A stretch of DNA of 64,000 nt from contig NZ_KZ319287.1 in assembly GCF_002744755.1 (NCBI RefSeq), positions 62,001 to 126,000 of the forward strand, written 5' to 3'. The DNA is from Leeuwenhoekiella nanhaiensis (GTDB lineage: Bacteria > Bacteroidota > Bacteroidia > Flavobacteriales > Flavobacteriaceae). The notes beneath the pieces were generated by a model, which saw nothing but the letters and a program-made list of their open reading frames with translations, ran no database searches and was not told the DNA's origin. The position numbers were made by a program, and so were the translations under genes. Positions 32,615 through 41,723 of this stretch are shown here, one piece after another; within the stretch, counting starts at the first letter, position 1, and each line of letters starts with the position of its first letter.

Positions 32615-33538
32615 TTAATGCTGAACGATTAGTTTTTTATCATCTGTCTTATCAAATTCAGGCTGAATGTTCACATGATTGATTCCACATTCCCGGGCAT
32701 ACGCTTCAATTTGATCTAAGATCGTATCAAACTCACTCATAGTAATATCGGCTTCCAGATCTATATGGGCCTCCAGATGGGTTTGCTTTTCATTAAGCTG
32801 CCAAATATGCATATGATGAATATTTTTTACCTGCTTTATTTGTTTTACCCGGTTTACAAACGGGGAGAGCTCAATATCATCGGGACTAAAAAGCATCAGC
32901 ACCTTAAACGAAGATTTCAACAGGCCGTAACCCATAACAATGAGGTATATGCTTATAGCAAAAGTTAGTAAGGGGTCAATCCAATACACTTTATAAACGC
33001 TCATCAAAATTCCGCCAACTAATACCGCTACCGAAGCCATCATATCGGTTAATAAATGCAAATAAGCCGACTTCATATTCATATTCGAGTCGCTGTCTTT
33101 TTTAATCAACAACACACTAAACCCATTTGCAACAATTCCCAGTGCAGCCATCCAGATCACAATGGAAGATTCTATAGGTTCAGGGTTTAAATAGCGAACC
33201 ACGGCTTCTTTGATAAGGAGTAGCGCTACAACTAGGAGTGTGGCAGCATTGATGAAGGCGGCGAGTATTTCGGCACGTTTATAACCAAAGGTTTTATCTA
33301 GCGAAGCTTCCTTTTTAGAAAGTACACGGGCAATGTAGCTCACGATCAGGGAAAGTACATCACTGAGATTGTGTGCGGCGTCTGAAAGTAATGACAAACT
33401 CCCGGAAATGATACCGCCTATGGCCTGCGCCAGAGTTATCAGAATATTGAGACCTATGCTTATGAGTAAATTACGGCCACTAAGGTCAGCGCCGTGATTG
33501 TGTTGATGACCGTGAGCGTGACTGTGATCGTGTCCCAT
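32615..33538 (-). CDS. Cation diffusion facilitator (Zn2+/Cd2+/Co2+ efflux)
   Basis: The 307-residue protein begins with a His-rich metal-binding tail (HDHSHAHGHQHNHG). Six membrane helices follow, with the metal-site motif LLSDAAHNLSDVLSLI and its partner LHLLTDMMASVAVL, then a cytoplasmic C-terminal domain with HHMHIWQLNEKQTHLEAHI. This is the CzcD-type zinc exporter family, acting as an H+ antiporter in the inner membrane. A perfect -7 box (33581-33588, TATCTTTG on the minus strand) lies 42 nt upstream. No metal regulator is adjacent. Confidence 0.93.
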   Translation of the reverse strand: MGHDHSHAHGHQHNHGADLSGRNLLISIGLNILITLAQAIGGIISGSLSLLSDAAHNLSDVLSLIVSYIARVLSKKEASLDKTFGYKRAEILAAFINAATLLVVALLLIKEAVVRYLNPEPIESSIVIWMAALGIVANGFSVLLIKKDSDSNMNMKSAYLHLLTDMMASVAVLVGGILMSVYKVYWIDPLLTFAISIYLIVMGYGLLKSSFKVLMLFSPDDIELSPFVNRVKQIKQVKNIHHMHIWQLNEKQTHLEAHIDLEADITMSEFDTILDQIEAYARECGINHVNIQPEFDKTDDKKLIVQH

Positions 33539-34112
33539 AGGATCTTATTAAAAGGTTGATAGCTAAATGAATTGCTTTTACAAAGATATTCATAAGCCGG
33601 TCTATGCTTTGGCAGGATTCTGTGATTAACGCTGATTTTAAATCAGTTAACATTTAGTTAACATGGTTGTTTATAAGTTGTCATCAAAAACTAACAAGCA
33701 AAATTGCTTTTTCGATAAAAAAATTCAAAGCAACACATACCCCATACTAGTCAAGAAAATCTTCTTAGTTTTTATGGAAAAGTTATGAGACAATTCACCT
33801 TTCATTTTTGATAAATGTTAGTAAGATTTTATCACAAAAAAGCTGCTTATTTCAGTTTTCAACAATTGTTGACAGCTAATTATAATTCCTTTAAAATCAA
33901 GTCTTACTGATGCTGAAAAACTATCAATAAACGGTTAATAAAAGGGAATAAGAAAAAAACCAAGACTTTATAAACCCAAGTTATACCGCTACTAACAAGC
34001 TATAATACCCATCAGTTTTAATTTTAAATTTCAAAAAAGAAAAATGATTATAATATTAGTTGTTGATAACAACTGTTTTGAAAGAATGCGATTTGTCAGT
34101 TGAGTCGGGACA
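33539..34112. other. AT-rich intergenic stretch with palindromes, no gene seen
   Basis: No convincing ORF is present. It holds the CDF promoter at its left end and several small palindromes: CTGATTTTAAATCAG (33632-33646), GTTAAC twice (33647-33663), TCAACAATTGTTGA (33859-33872) and GTTGTTGATAACAAC (near 34061-34076). I find no perfect DnaA box or iteron array, so an origin is not supported. Confidence 0.5.
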
Positions 34113-34143
34113 AAAAAAAGACTCCTGATTAAGAGTCTTTTTG
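34113..34143 (-). terminator. Terminator of the 32-residue ORF (minus strand)
   Basis: AAAAAGACTC/GAGTCTTTTT forms a 10-bp stem. The minus-strand tail is a run of T residues. The hairpin lies 20 nt beyond the stop of a tiny minus-strand ORF and has no other upstream gene on that strand. Confidence 0.85.
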
Positions 34144-34162
34144 AAGTTTTAAAATGTACTGC

Positions 34163-34261
34163 TTAAAAGATTGAATTTACGTAGGAGATCACTCCTAAAA
34201 ATCCAAGGATAAATATGGATACAAATAAAATTACGACCGAATAACGCTTAACCTGAATCAA
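34163..34261 (-). CDS. 32-residue single-helix membrane peptide (candidate small gene)
   Basis: On the minus strand an ATG at 34261 opens MIQVKRYSVV, a hydrophobic helix (ILFVSIFILGFLGVI) and SYVNSIF before TAA. A perfect -7 box, TAAATTTG, lies about 34 nt upstream (34295-34302), and a strong terminator follows 20 nt downstream. These make an independent short transcription unit likely. I do not recognise the peptide. The transcript could equally be a small RNA. Confidence 0.45.
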   Translation of the reverse strand: MIQVKRYSVVILFVSIFILGFLGVISYVNSIF

Positions 34262-34587
34262 TTTCATAACAAGATTACTTGTAATTTTTACAGAACAAAT
34301 TTAATAAAATTTTAACAAGAATAGTATTCTCAAAAATTATTTAAAGATGAAGCTAAGGTTAAGTTTTAGCCTGATTGTGAGGATGAAACAAAGATTAACT
34401 AAATCTTTACGGTTCAGAGCCTTATCAATAGCGTTTGAAAGTTTACTTTTACAAAAATCAATGCTCTGCTATGAGTACTGTTAAATTTCCCATACCTTGG
34501 GAAATCTTAAAATCGAATTTTAGAAAAACTAACCTCAAAACCTAAAATTCATTTCTTTCCAAATAAAAATTTAATACAACGCATTTA
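34262..34587. other. Intergenic stretch upstream of rnr with a hairpin
   Basis: This holds the minus-strand -7 box TAAATTTG (34295-34302) and, nearer rnr, a perfect 8-bp hairpin ATTTCCCA/TGGGAAAT (34485-34505) with a 5-nt loop and no T-run. The hairpin lies 82 nt before the rnr start and could be a 5' regulatory structure. No ORF is evident. Confidence 0.45.
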
Positions 34588-36792
34588 ATGCCAAATAAGA
34601 AAAGAAGAAGATCAAAAACCGAAATAGGTGATCTTACACAAAAAATACTCAAAATACTTAAAAAGGAATCGGGTAAATCATTTAATCATAAGCAGATAGC
34701 TGCTAAACTTCAGGTTGATGATCCCAATAGCCGCAATCAGATCGTAAAAAATCTTTCTCAGCTTCAGGCTAAAAAGCATATTGAAGAGACTGATCGCGGA
34801 AAGTATACATTCAATGCTACCTCACATTACCATACCGGTACTTTAGACAGTACTACTAAGGGTGATGGTTATGTAGTGGTTGAAGGGATAGAACAGGATA
34901 TTTACATCCCAAAAAATAATATGAACAAGGCCTTAAACGGAGATACGGTTAAGGTTTACGTTTACAAACAACGACGCAGTAAGAAACACGAAGGTGAAAT
35001 TGTAGAAATCCTGGAGCGCAAAACCGATGAATTTGTGGGTGTTGTGCAGATGCAAAAGAATTTTGCTTTTGTAAATACGTCAGCAGAAGGTAAGATGCGT
35101 ACCGATGTTTTTGTACCCAAAAATAAACTCAACGGGGCACAGGACGGGGAGAAGGTTTTGGTAAAAATTGAAGACTGGCCTGAAAAAGCCGATTCACCTT
35201 TTGGTAAAATCATCCAGGTTTTAGGAATGCCGGGTGAGCATAATACCGAAATTCACTCCATTTTAGCACAATACGGTTTACCACACGACTTCCCTCAGGA
35301 AGTGGAATCTTTTGCCAACCAGATTGATACCAGTATCAAACCAGATGAGATCAAAAAGCGTCGCGACATGCGTGATGTACTCACGTTTACAATTGACCCT
35401 AAAGATGCTAAGGATTTTGATGATGCCTTAAGTTTTCAGGTATTGGAAAATGGAAACTATGAGGTGGGCATTCACATTGCAGACGTATCGCATTATGTTG
35501 TTCCGGGAACGATTCTGGATGATGAGGCTTACGAACGTGCCACTTCGGTCTATTTAGTAGATCGTGTTGTTCCTATGTTGCCCGAAATACTTTCAAACAA
35601 TGCCTGTTCGCTTCGGCCTAATGAAGAAAAGTATACCTTTTCTGCGGTTTTTGAGCTCGATAAATCTTCCGGAAAGGTAAAAAATCAATGGTTTGGTCGC
35701 ACTGTAACCTACAGTGATGCTCGTTTTGCCTATGAAGAAGCCCAGCAGATCATTGAAACCCGAAGCGGAAAAATCCCTGCTGATATTTCGCTTACCGGTA
35801 GCGAGTATACCGCTGATGAAGCCATAGTTGAGGCGACTTTAGAACTCGATCGTCTGGCTAAAATTATGCGCAGGCAGCGTATGAAAAATGGTGCGATTTC
35901 TTTTGATAAGGTGGAAGTAAAATTTAATCTGGATGAAGATAATGATCCTGTTGGTGTATTTTTTAAAACTTCAAAAGATGCTAACAAACTGATTGAAGAA
36001 TTTATGCTTTTGGCCAATAAAAAAGTAGCCGAATTCATTGGGAAACAATCACCTAAAAAAACTTTTGTTTACCGTATACACGATGAGCCTGATGATGAAA
36101 AACTGGCGGCACTTCAAACTATCGCCGGGCGTTTTGGTTATAAAATGAATCTTAAAGATCGTAAGAGCACAACGGCTTCTTTAAACAATCTTTTAAGTGA
36201 TGTTTCTGGTAAAAAAGAGCAAAACTTAATTGATACGCTGGCTATTCGTACGATGAGCAAAGCAGTTTACAGTACCGATAATATTGGGCATTACGGTTTG
36301 GCTTTTGAATATTATACACACTTTACCTCACCTATACGGCGTTATCCTGATGTGATGGTGCACCGTCTGCTTCAGCATTATCTGGATCAGGGCAAATCTG
36401 CAAACGAGGAAGAATACGAGCAAAAATGCAAGCACAGTAGCGAGATGGAATATTTGGCTACCAGTGCAGAGCGTGACTCAATCAAGTACATGCAGGTTAA
36501 GTTTATGCAGGATCATAAAGATGAAACCTTCCTGGGCGTAATTTCAGGTGTTACCGAATGGGGTATTTATGTTGAAATAATTGACAATAAATGCGAAGGA
36601 ATGATTCGTCTGCGGGATATTAAAGGTGATCATTTTGATTTTGATCGAGATCAATATGCGATTGTAGGCCGAAAAACCAAACAGGTTATCACATTAGGTG
36701 ATGAAGTTTATGTGAAGGTTAAAGAAGCAGATCTGGTTAAAAAGCATCTGGATTTCACTTTGGTCAGCGTAAAATCTGCAATTGAAGATTAG
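34588..36792 (+). CDS. rnr: Ribonuclease R
   Basis: RNase R is a 3'-5' exoribonuclease that degrades structured RNA. The 734-residue protein has a basic N-terminus and winged helix (1-70), cold-shock domains (about 80-230), the RNB catalytic domain starting near 245 with DPKDAKDFDDALSF (metal-binding Asp270 to Asp279), HYGLAFEYYTHFTSPIRRYPD, and a C-terminal S1 domain (FLGVISGVTEWGIYVEI). Length and order match VacB/RNase R. It is preceded by a hairpin-bearing leader that might be involved in autoregulation (inference). Confidence 0.96.
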   Translation: MPNKKRRRSKTEIGDLTQKILKILKKESGKSFNHKQIAAKLQVDDPNSRNQIVKNLSQLQAKKHIEETDRGKYTFNATSHYHTGTLDSTTKGDGYVVVEGIEQDIYIPKNNMNKALNGDTVKVYVYKQRRSKKHEGEIVEILERKTDEFVGVVQMQKNFAFVNTSAEGKMRTDVFVPKNKLNGAQDGEKVLVKIEDWPEKADSPFGKIIQVLGMPGEHNTEIHSILAQYGLPHDFPQEVESFANQIDTSIKPDEIKKRRDMRDVLTFTIDPKDAKDFDDALSFQVLENGNYEVGIHIADVSHYVVPGTILDDEAYERATSVYLVDRVVPMLPEILSNNACSLRPNEEKYTFSAVFELDKSSGKVKNQWFGRTVTYSDARFAYEEAQQIIETRSGKIPADISLTGSEYTADEAIVEATLELDRLAKIMRRQRMKNGAISFDKVEVKFNLDEDNDPVGVFFKTSKDANKLIEEFMLLANKKVAEFIGKQSPKKTFVYRIHDEPDDEKLAALQTIAGRFGYKMNLKDRKSTTASLNNLLSDVSGKKEQNLIDTLAIRTMSKAVYSTDNIGHYGLAFEYYTHFTSPIRRYPDVMVHRLLQHYLDQGKSANEEEYEQKCKHSSEMEYLATSAERDSIKYMQVKFMQDHKDETFLGVISGVTEWGIYVEIIDNKCEGMIRLRDIKGDHFDFDRDQYAIVGRKTKQVITLGDEVYVKVKEADLVKKHLDFTLVSVKSAIED

Positions 36793-36801
36793 GCTACTGT
36801 A

Positions 36802-36826
36802 ACAAAGCCCATTTTGCTTTGTCTTT
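36802..36826 (+). terminator. Weak terminator candidate after rnr
   Basis: ACAAAGC/GCTTTGT is a perfect 7-bp inverted repeat with a 7-nt loop, followed by a short CTTT tail. It may instead be part of the promoter of the next gene. Confidence 0.35.
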
Positions 36827-36850
36827 ACAACAGACCAAAATTTTAGAATT

Positions 36851-37525
36851 ATGAAAAATCAAATCTTAGCCCTTTTAATCTTAATTGCAGGAGCAGTACA
36901 GGCTCAGGAAAAGGTGGAAGATGTTGGGGACTTTACCGAAGTTAAAGTATTTGACCGTATGCGAGTGAACCTGATAAAATCAACCGAGAACATGGTGATT
37001 TTAAAAGGAAGGGATACCGAAGACATTGAACTGATCAATAAAGATGGGGTACTCAAAATACGTATGGATATTGATAAAATATTTGATGGCAACGAGACTT
37101 TCGTTGAGGTGTATTTCAACAATCTAAAGGTTATAGACGGTAATGAAGGTGCAGAAATTAACATCAATGAACTTCTGGAGCAGGAGGAGATTGAAATTCG
37201 TGTACAGGAAGGTGCCCGTGTTGCTGCAGGTATTGATGTAAAATCTGCCACTTTAAGAGCCGTAACCGGTGGAATTATTAAAATGAATGGTACTGCAAAA
37301 TATCAAACTGTAGAAATAAATACAGGTGGTATTTATGAAGGAAAAGATCTCGAAACTACGGATACTCAGTTGCGTATTCAGGCCGGGGGAGAGGCTGAAA
37401 TTTTTGCCAGAAGAACTGCTGATATCAAACTAAGAGCCGGTGGTGATGTGTATGTTTACGGAAATCCTACCGAATTAATAAAAGACAAGTTTATAGGGGG
37501 TCGTGTAAGACTGATGAATAATTAG
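36851..37525 (+). CDS. Head GIN domain protein (DUF2807), exported
   Basis: The 224-residue protein has a signal peptide (LLILIAGAVQAQ) and a beta-helical repeat pattern (DGNEGAEININ..., EIRVQEGARVAAGIDV..., LRAVTGGIIKMNG..., RIQAGGEAEIFARR...) typical of the head GIN (DUF2807) fold found in Bacteroidetes envelope proteins. Its role is unknown; an adhesive or structural envelope role is only a guess. It lies 58 nt after rnr and may be read through from it. Confidence 0.8.
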   Translation: MKNQILALLILIAGAVQAQEKVEDVGDFTEVKVFDRMRVNLIKSTENMVILKGRDTEDIELINKDGVLKIRMDIDKIFDGNETFVEVYFNNLKVIDGNEGAEININELLEQEEIEIRVQEGARVAAGIDVKSATLRAVTGGIIKMNGTAKYQTVEINTGGIYEGKDLETTDTQLRIQAGGEAEIFARRTADIKLRAGGDVYVYGNPTELIKDKFIGGRVRLMNN

Positions 37526-37679
37526 CATCAGATTTAAACGAAAGGTATTTAATCATTTTGATTATTTTTGCGGGTATCTGCTTAAATTCTTATAAGTTTT
37601 AAGGAAATATTCAAGGTTGATTTCCTAATTTGACAATCTTTAACCCCGCAACTTTGCGGAAAGATTTTGATACTCTTAA

Positions 37680-38390
37680 ATGCTACAAGACCTTTCAACA
37701 GCGATTCCTCTGGGTTTTCTACTCGCATTCCTGGTTGGTCCCGTTTTTTTTGTATTGCTTGAGACCGCTGCTTTAAAGGGATTTAGAGCGGCTTTTGTTT
37801 TTGATGTAGGCGTCGTTTGTGCAGATACTATTTTTATTCTCATCGCTTATTTCAGTACCAATCAACTTTTAGATAAGCTGAAAGATGATCCGGCATTGTA
37901 TGTTTTTGGAGGAATGCTGCTTTCGGTATACGGAGTAATTTCGTTCTTACGAGTTCGTAAGAATAAGCTTGATGATGACGAGCATCCTACCGTAGTTATG
38001 AGCAAACGCAATTACGTGGGATTGTTCGTAAAAGGTTTTTTACTCAATTTTATCAATATCGGAGTATTGGGTTTCTGGCTGGTGATTCTTATTTCAGCCG
38101 GTCCGGCATTAGATATGAATGCAGATCGTCTACTCGTCTTTTTTGGAGCCATACTGGCTACCTATTTGATTATCGATATTTTTAAAATTCTTTTGGCTAA
38201 AAAATTACGAAGCAAACTCACGGCTACCCGTATTGCCCGTATCAAGCAGGGAATTAGTGTGTTGATGTTACTCTTTGGACTGCTCTTAATTTCAAAAGGA
38301 ATTTTCCCATCAGAAGTGCATCAACTGGAGAAGCGTATTGAAGAAATCACCCCTGAAAATCAGTTCGGGATAGATAGTCTGGATCTGTAA
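37680..38390 (+). CDS. LysE family amino-acid exporter
   Basis: The 236-residue membrane protein shows the LysE/RhtB start IPLGFLLAFLVGPVFFVLLETA, about six hydrophobic helices, and LLNFINIGVLGFWLVILI in the middle, as in LysE translocators. It exports small amino acids or related metabolites. The substrate cannot be predicted. It is monocistronic between the DUF2807 gene and tRNA-Cys. Confidence 0.87.
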   Translation: MLQDLSTAIPLGFLLAFLVGPVFFVLLETAALKGFRAAFVFDVGVVCADTIFILIAYFSTNQLLDKLKDDPALYVFGGMLLSVYGVISFLRVRKNKLDDDEHPTVVMSKRNYVGLFVKGFLLNFINIGVLGFWLVILISAGPALDMNADRLLVFFGAILATYLIIDIFKILLAKKLRSKLTATRIARIKQGISVLMLLFGLLLISKGIFPSEVHQLEKRIEEITPENQFGIDSLDL

Positions 38391-38486
38391 TATTCCGCAG
38401 GAACGGAGAAAAAGTCTGAGTTTAAGAAGACTTTGTTGAGATTTCGGGAGTACCGCTTTACGCTTTTGACTTTAATTTATACAAAT

Positions 38487-38513
38487 AAAAACCCTTCCGG
38501 TTAAGAAGGGTCT
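38487..38513 (-). terminator. Terminator of tRNA-Cys
   Basis: ACCCTTC/GAAGGGT with a 7-nt loop; on the minus strand it is followed by TTTTTATTT. It lies just past the tRNA 3' end. Confidence 0.85.
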
Positions 38514-38520
38514 TTGTTGA

Positions 38521-38591
38521 GGTGTCGAGCGGATTCGAACCGCTGTACGTGGTGTTGCAGACCACTGCCTAGCCACTCGGCCACGACACCC
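38521..38591 (-). tRNA. tRNA-Cys (GCA)
   Basis: A 71-nt cloverleaf reads on the minus strand: acceptor GGTGTCG/CGACACC, anticodon loop CTGCAAC with GCA, T-arm GGTTCGAATCC, and discriminator U73, which is characteristic of tRNA-Cys. CCA is not encoded. Confidence 0.95.
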
Positions 38592-38641
38592 TTTTTATTC
38601 AGGACTGCAAATTTAAGTTTTTTCTTTAGATAATAAAGGGA

Positions 38642-38998
38642 TTAACGCTTTTTAGTAAGGGTCACCCCAACTGAAGCCACATCACCACCTATAGGAGGAT
38701 TGATTTTACGCACGGTTACCGTAGCTTTTTCAAGCTCTGGAATTTCCACAAAAGACCTGTCGAGTATGCGTTGACCCACGTGTTCCAGCAATTTTGAGCG
38801 GTGTGCCATCTCTTCTTTGATGATTTTATTGAGATGTACATAGTCTACTGTATCAGCGAGTTCATCAGTTACTGCGGGCTTTGTGAGATTTGATTTTACT
38901 TTGAGATCTACCAGATAATCAGAGCCTATCTGGCCTTCTTCGATCAAACAACCGTGGTACGCGTAAACCTTTACTTTGTTGAGTTTTATTATCCCCAT
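38642..38998 (-). CDS. folB: Dihydroneopterin aldolase
   Basis: FolB converts dihydroneopterin to 6-hydroxymethyl-dihydropterin in folate synthesis. The 118-residue protein has the pterin-site start VYAYHGCLIEEGQIGSDYLVDL, DTVDYVHLNKIIKEEM, and KATVTVRKINPPIGGDV with the catalytic Lys region. A perfect -7 box (39024-39031, TATCTTTG on the minus strand) precedes it. It is transcribed divergently from glnS. Confidence 0.93.
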   Translation of the reverse strand: MGIIKLNKVKVYAYHGCLIEEGQIGSDYLVDLKVKSNLTKPAVTDELADTVDYVHLNKIIKEEMAHRSKLLEHVGQRILDRSFVEIPELEKATVTVRKINPPIGGDVASVGVTLTKKR

Positions 38999-39164
38999 GC
39001 TTTTATTCAGAATTAATGAGAGTCAAAGATATTACTTATGCAAGTCTTTACTTTTAAAGACTCCTTTAAATAGCTGTATAAAGACGTAACCACTGCTATT
39101 TTTACTAATTTTACCCACTTACGGGCAGATGATATCTGCTTTACTTAAAAGCACAAAAGGTTTT

Positions 39165-41195
39165 ATGGCAGAAGAATATGTAGCGCTCAATTTTTTAGAG
39201 CAAATCGTAGAAGAAGATATTAAGAACGGTTTCCAGCAATCTAATCTAAGATTTCGGTTTCCTCCTGAGCCTAATGGGTATTTGCACATTGGTCACTGTA
39301 AGGCGATATGCATCAGTTTTGGTTTGGGCGAAAAGTACGATGCACCGGTAAATTTAAGATTTGATGATACCAACCCTTCCAAAGAAGAGCAGGAATACGT
39401 TGATGCGATTCAGGAAGATATCAAATGGCTGGGTTTTAAATGGGATCAGGTTTGTTATTCTTCAGACTACTTTCAGCAGCTATACGACTGGGCTATTCAG
39501 CTTATAAAAGAAGGGAAAGCCTATGTAGATTCGCAATCTAGTGAAGCCATGGCCGAGCAAAAAGGCACACCAACAGAACCGGGTACAAACAGTCCCTACC
39601 GCGATCGTTCTGTAGCAGAAAATTTGGAGCTTTTTGAACAAATGAAGAATGGGGAGTTCCCGGAAGGGGTTCATGTACTTCGTGCTAAGATTGATATGAC
39701 TTCGCCTAATATGCTTTTGCGTGACCCCATTATGTACCGGGTTGTTAATAAGGCACACCACCGCACCGGAAGTACCTGGCATATTTACCCCATGTACGAC
39801 TGGGCGCACGGCGAAAGTGATTATTTAGAGCAGATTTCACACAGTTTATGTTCGCTCGAGTTTAAGCCACACAGACCGCTTTACGAGTGGTTTGTTGATC
39901 ATGTCTATACCGATGGTGTAAAACCAAAACAACGTGAATTTGCGCGTTTAAATTTGAGCTATACCATTATGAGTAAGCGAAAACTTCTTAAACTCGTAGA
40001 GGAGGGAGTAGTAAGTGGCTGGGATGACCCGCGTATGCCTACTATCTCAGGTTTAAGACGCAGAGGGTATACCCCAGATTCAATTAAGAATTTCATTGAT
40101 ACGGTTGGTGTGGCCAAGCGTGATAACGTGATCGATGTTTCGTTATTGGAGTTTAACGTACGTGAGGATTTGAATAAAACCGCTCCGCGTGTAATGGCCG
40201 TTTTAGATCCGGTTAAGCTGATTATAGATAACTATCCTGAAGACAAGGTAGAATGGCTTGAAGCCGAGAATAACCCGGAAGATGAAAGCGCTGGTTATCG
40301 AAAAGTGCCATTTTCCAAGGTTTTATATATCGAAAAGGATGATTTTAAAGAACAGGCAAACAGCAAATACTTCAGACTTTCATTAGGAAAAGAAGTACGT
40401 CTTAAAAACGCCTACATCATCAAGGGTGAATCTGTAGTTAAAGATGCACAGGGTAACATCACCGAAATTCATTGCAGTTACGATCCTGATTCACAAAGTG
40501 GAAGTGGTACAGAGGCCAGTCTGCGTAAGGTTAAAGGTACTTTGCATTGGGTTTCTGTAGATCACGCGATTGAGGCCGAAGTACGTTTGTACGACCGTTT
40601 ATTCAATCACGAATCACCTGACGGGGATAAGGAAGTTGATTTTATGGAACATCTCAATCCTAAATCCTTAGAGGTTATTACCGGTTATCTGGAACCCAGT
40701 CTTGCTGAAGTTACTCCTTACGAGAGTTTTCAGTTTCAACGTATAGGGTATTTCAATGTAGATAAAGAAAGCACCTCAGATCGTCTTGTTTTCAACAGAA
40801 CAGTAGGATTACGAGATACCTGGGCTAAAGTGGAATCAAAATCGGAAAATCAGCAAAAAGCTCAAGCTCAGCCAAAGAAAAACATACCTCAGATTCCTGC
40901 TTTAAATGAAATTAAAAAGGTAGGGAAGAAGCTGGCTCAAATTCCTGATGAGAAACGCGTAAAAGCTATTACACGCATTCGTGAGCTGGCAAAAGATGTA
41001 GATTATGAAGAGCTGAAGGATCTGTTTAATACATCGGCAAAAAAAGTAGGAACACGCCTGGCTGTTTTAGAGACCTTAATTGTACTGATAAAACTTGATA
41101 AAGCAGACACTGGCGATGCAGAAGTGGCTGATTATTTAGAAGAAATGAGAACTTCAGGAGAACCGCTTCTTGAAGAATCAGTTAAAGGCTTATAA
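39165..41195 (+). CDS. glnS: Glutamine--tRNA ligase with C-terminal extension
   Basis: GlnRS charges tRNA-Gln. HIGH is present in PPEPNGYLHIGHCKAI and the KMSKS equivalent in IMSKRKL; NLRFDDTNPSKE is also diagnostic. From the ATG at 39165 the protein has 676 residues, about 120 more than E. coli GlnRS. The surplus is a C-terminal extension: a Gln/Lys/Pro-rich linker (QKAQAQPKKNIPQIPAL) and a helical segment (DVDYEELKDLFNTSAKKVG) of unknown role. A further start at 39129 adds only 12 unconserved residues. Confidence 0.95.
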   Translation: MAEEYVALNFLEQIVEEDIKNGFQQSNLRFRFPPEPNGYLHIGHCKAICISFGLGEKYDAPVNLRFDDTNPSKEEQEYVDAIQEDIKWLGFKWDQVCYSSDYFQQLYDWAIQLIKEGKAYVDSQSSEAMAEQKGTPTEPGTNSPYRDRSVAENLELFEQMKNGEFPEGVHVLRAKIDMTSPNMLLRDPIMYRVVNKAHHRTGSTWHIYPMYDWAHGESDYLEQISHSLCSLEFKPHRPLYEWFVDHVYTDGVKPKQREFARLNLSYTIMSKRKLLKLVEEGVVSGWDDPRMPTISGLRRRGYTPDSIKNFIDTVGVAKRDNVIDVSLLEFNVREDLNKTAPRVMAVLDPVKLIIDNYPEDKVEWLEAENNPEDESAGYRKVPFSKVLYIEKDDFKEQANSKYFRLSLGKEVRLKNAYIIKGESVVKDAQGNITEIHCSYDPDSQSGSGTEASLRKVKGTLHWVSVDHAIEAEVRLYDRLFNHESPDGDKEVDFMEHLNPKSLEVITGYLEPSLAEVTPYESFQFQRIGYFNVDKESTSDRLVFNRTVGLRDTWAKVESKSENQQKAQAQPKKNIPQIPALNEIKKVGKKLAQIPDEKRVKAITRIRELAKDVDYEELKDLFNTSAKKVGTRLAVLETLIVLIKLDKADTGDAEVADYLEEMRTSGEPLLEESVKGL

Positions 41196-41218
41196 ACATA
41201 TTGGCTTGAAACGTGCGT

Positions 41219-41243
41219 AAAAGGGTCTCAAAGACCCTTTTTT
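41219..41243 (+). terminator. Terminator after glnS
   Basis: AAAAGGGTCT/AGACCCTTTT is a perfect 10-bp stem with a CAA loop and a trailing T-run. Confidence 0.92.
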
Positions 41244-41311
41244 AGCATTCCTTTAAGGTTAATAGTCAATTTATTAACCGGTTATTAACGGAGAAAAGAT
41301 GCATAGGTCTT

Positions 41312-41319
41312 TACCTTTG
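41312..41319 (+). promoter_or_regulatory. -7 promoter box of the YtxH/holin operon
   Basis: TACCTTTG matches TAnnTTTG exactly, 23 nt before the first start codon of the three-gene operon. Confidence 0.7.
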
Positions 41320-41342
41320 ACAGGAACAAAAATCTAATTATC

Positions 41343-41717
41343 ATGTCAAAAACAGGAAATACAATTCTAGCTTTAATTACAGGTGCAGCAATAGGTGCAG
41401 GTCTTGGACTTCTTTATGCTCCTGAAAGCGGAGATAAAACCAGAAAGAAAATCTCTAAGAATGCTAAAGAAGCAAAGAAAAAGCTTGAAAAGCAAATAAG
41501 TGAAACTTCTGAACAATTATCAGCTTCAGCAAAACAAGCCAAAAAATCTTTCGATTCTAAATTAGAAGATACTTTAAAAACAGCCAGTTCTAAAGCTGAC
41601 GATATTTTAGTAAGTATGGAAAAAAAGCTTGAGGAGTTAAGAAAGAAAAACGCAAAAGCATCTCAGGAAGTAGTTAATGAAGTGAAAGATATTGACGTGC
41701 CAACTGCTAAAGCATAA
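41343..41717 (+). CDS. YtxH domain protein
   Basis: The 124-residue protein has one N-terminal glycine-rich membrane segment (LALITGAAIGAGLGLLYAP) followed by ESGDKTRKKISKNAKEA, the YtxH signature, and a long Lys/Glu/Ser-rich amphipathic helix of the apolipoprotein-like kind to the end. YtxH-type proteins are small envelope proteins linked to general stress responses in other bacteria. It heads a three-gene operon with spacings of 6 and 2 nt. Confidence 0.85.
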   Translation: MSKTGNTILALITGAAIGAGLGLLYAPESGDKTRKKISKNAKEAKKKLEKQISETSEQLSASAKQAKKSFDSKLEDTLKTASSKADDILVSMEKKLEELRKKNAKASQEVVNEVKDIDVPTAKA

Positions 41718-41723
41718 GCCTTC

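Noticed and set aside
33539-34112. Replication origin in the AT-rich palindromic gap
   Set aside because: No perfect DnaA boxes, iterons or dnaA/dnaN/parAB genes are present; the palindromes are short and of different sequence.
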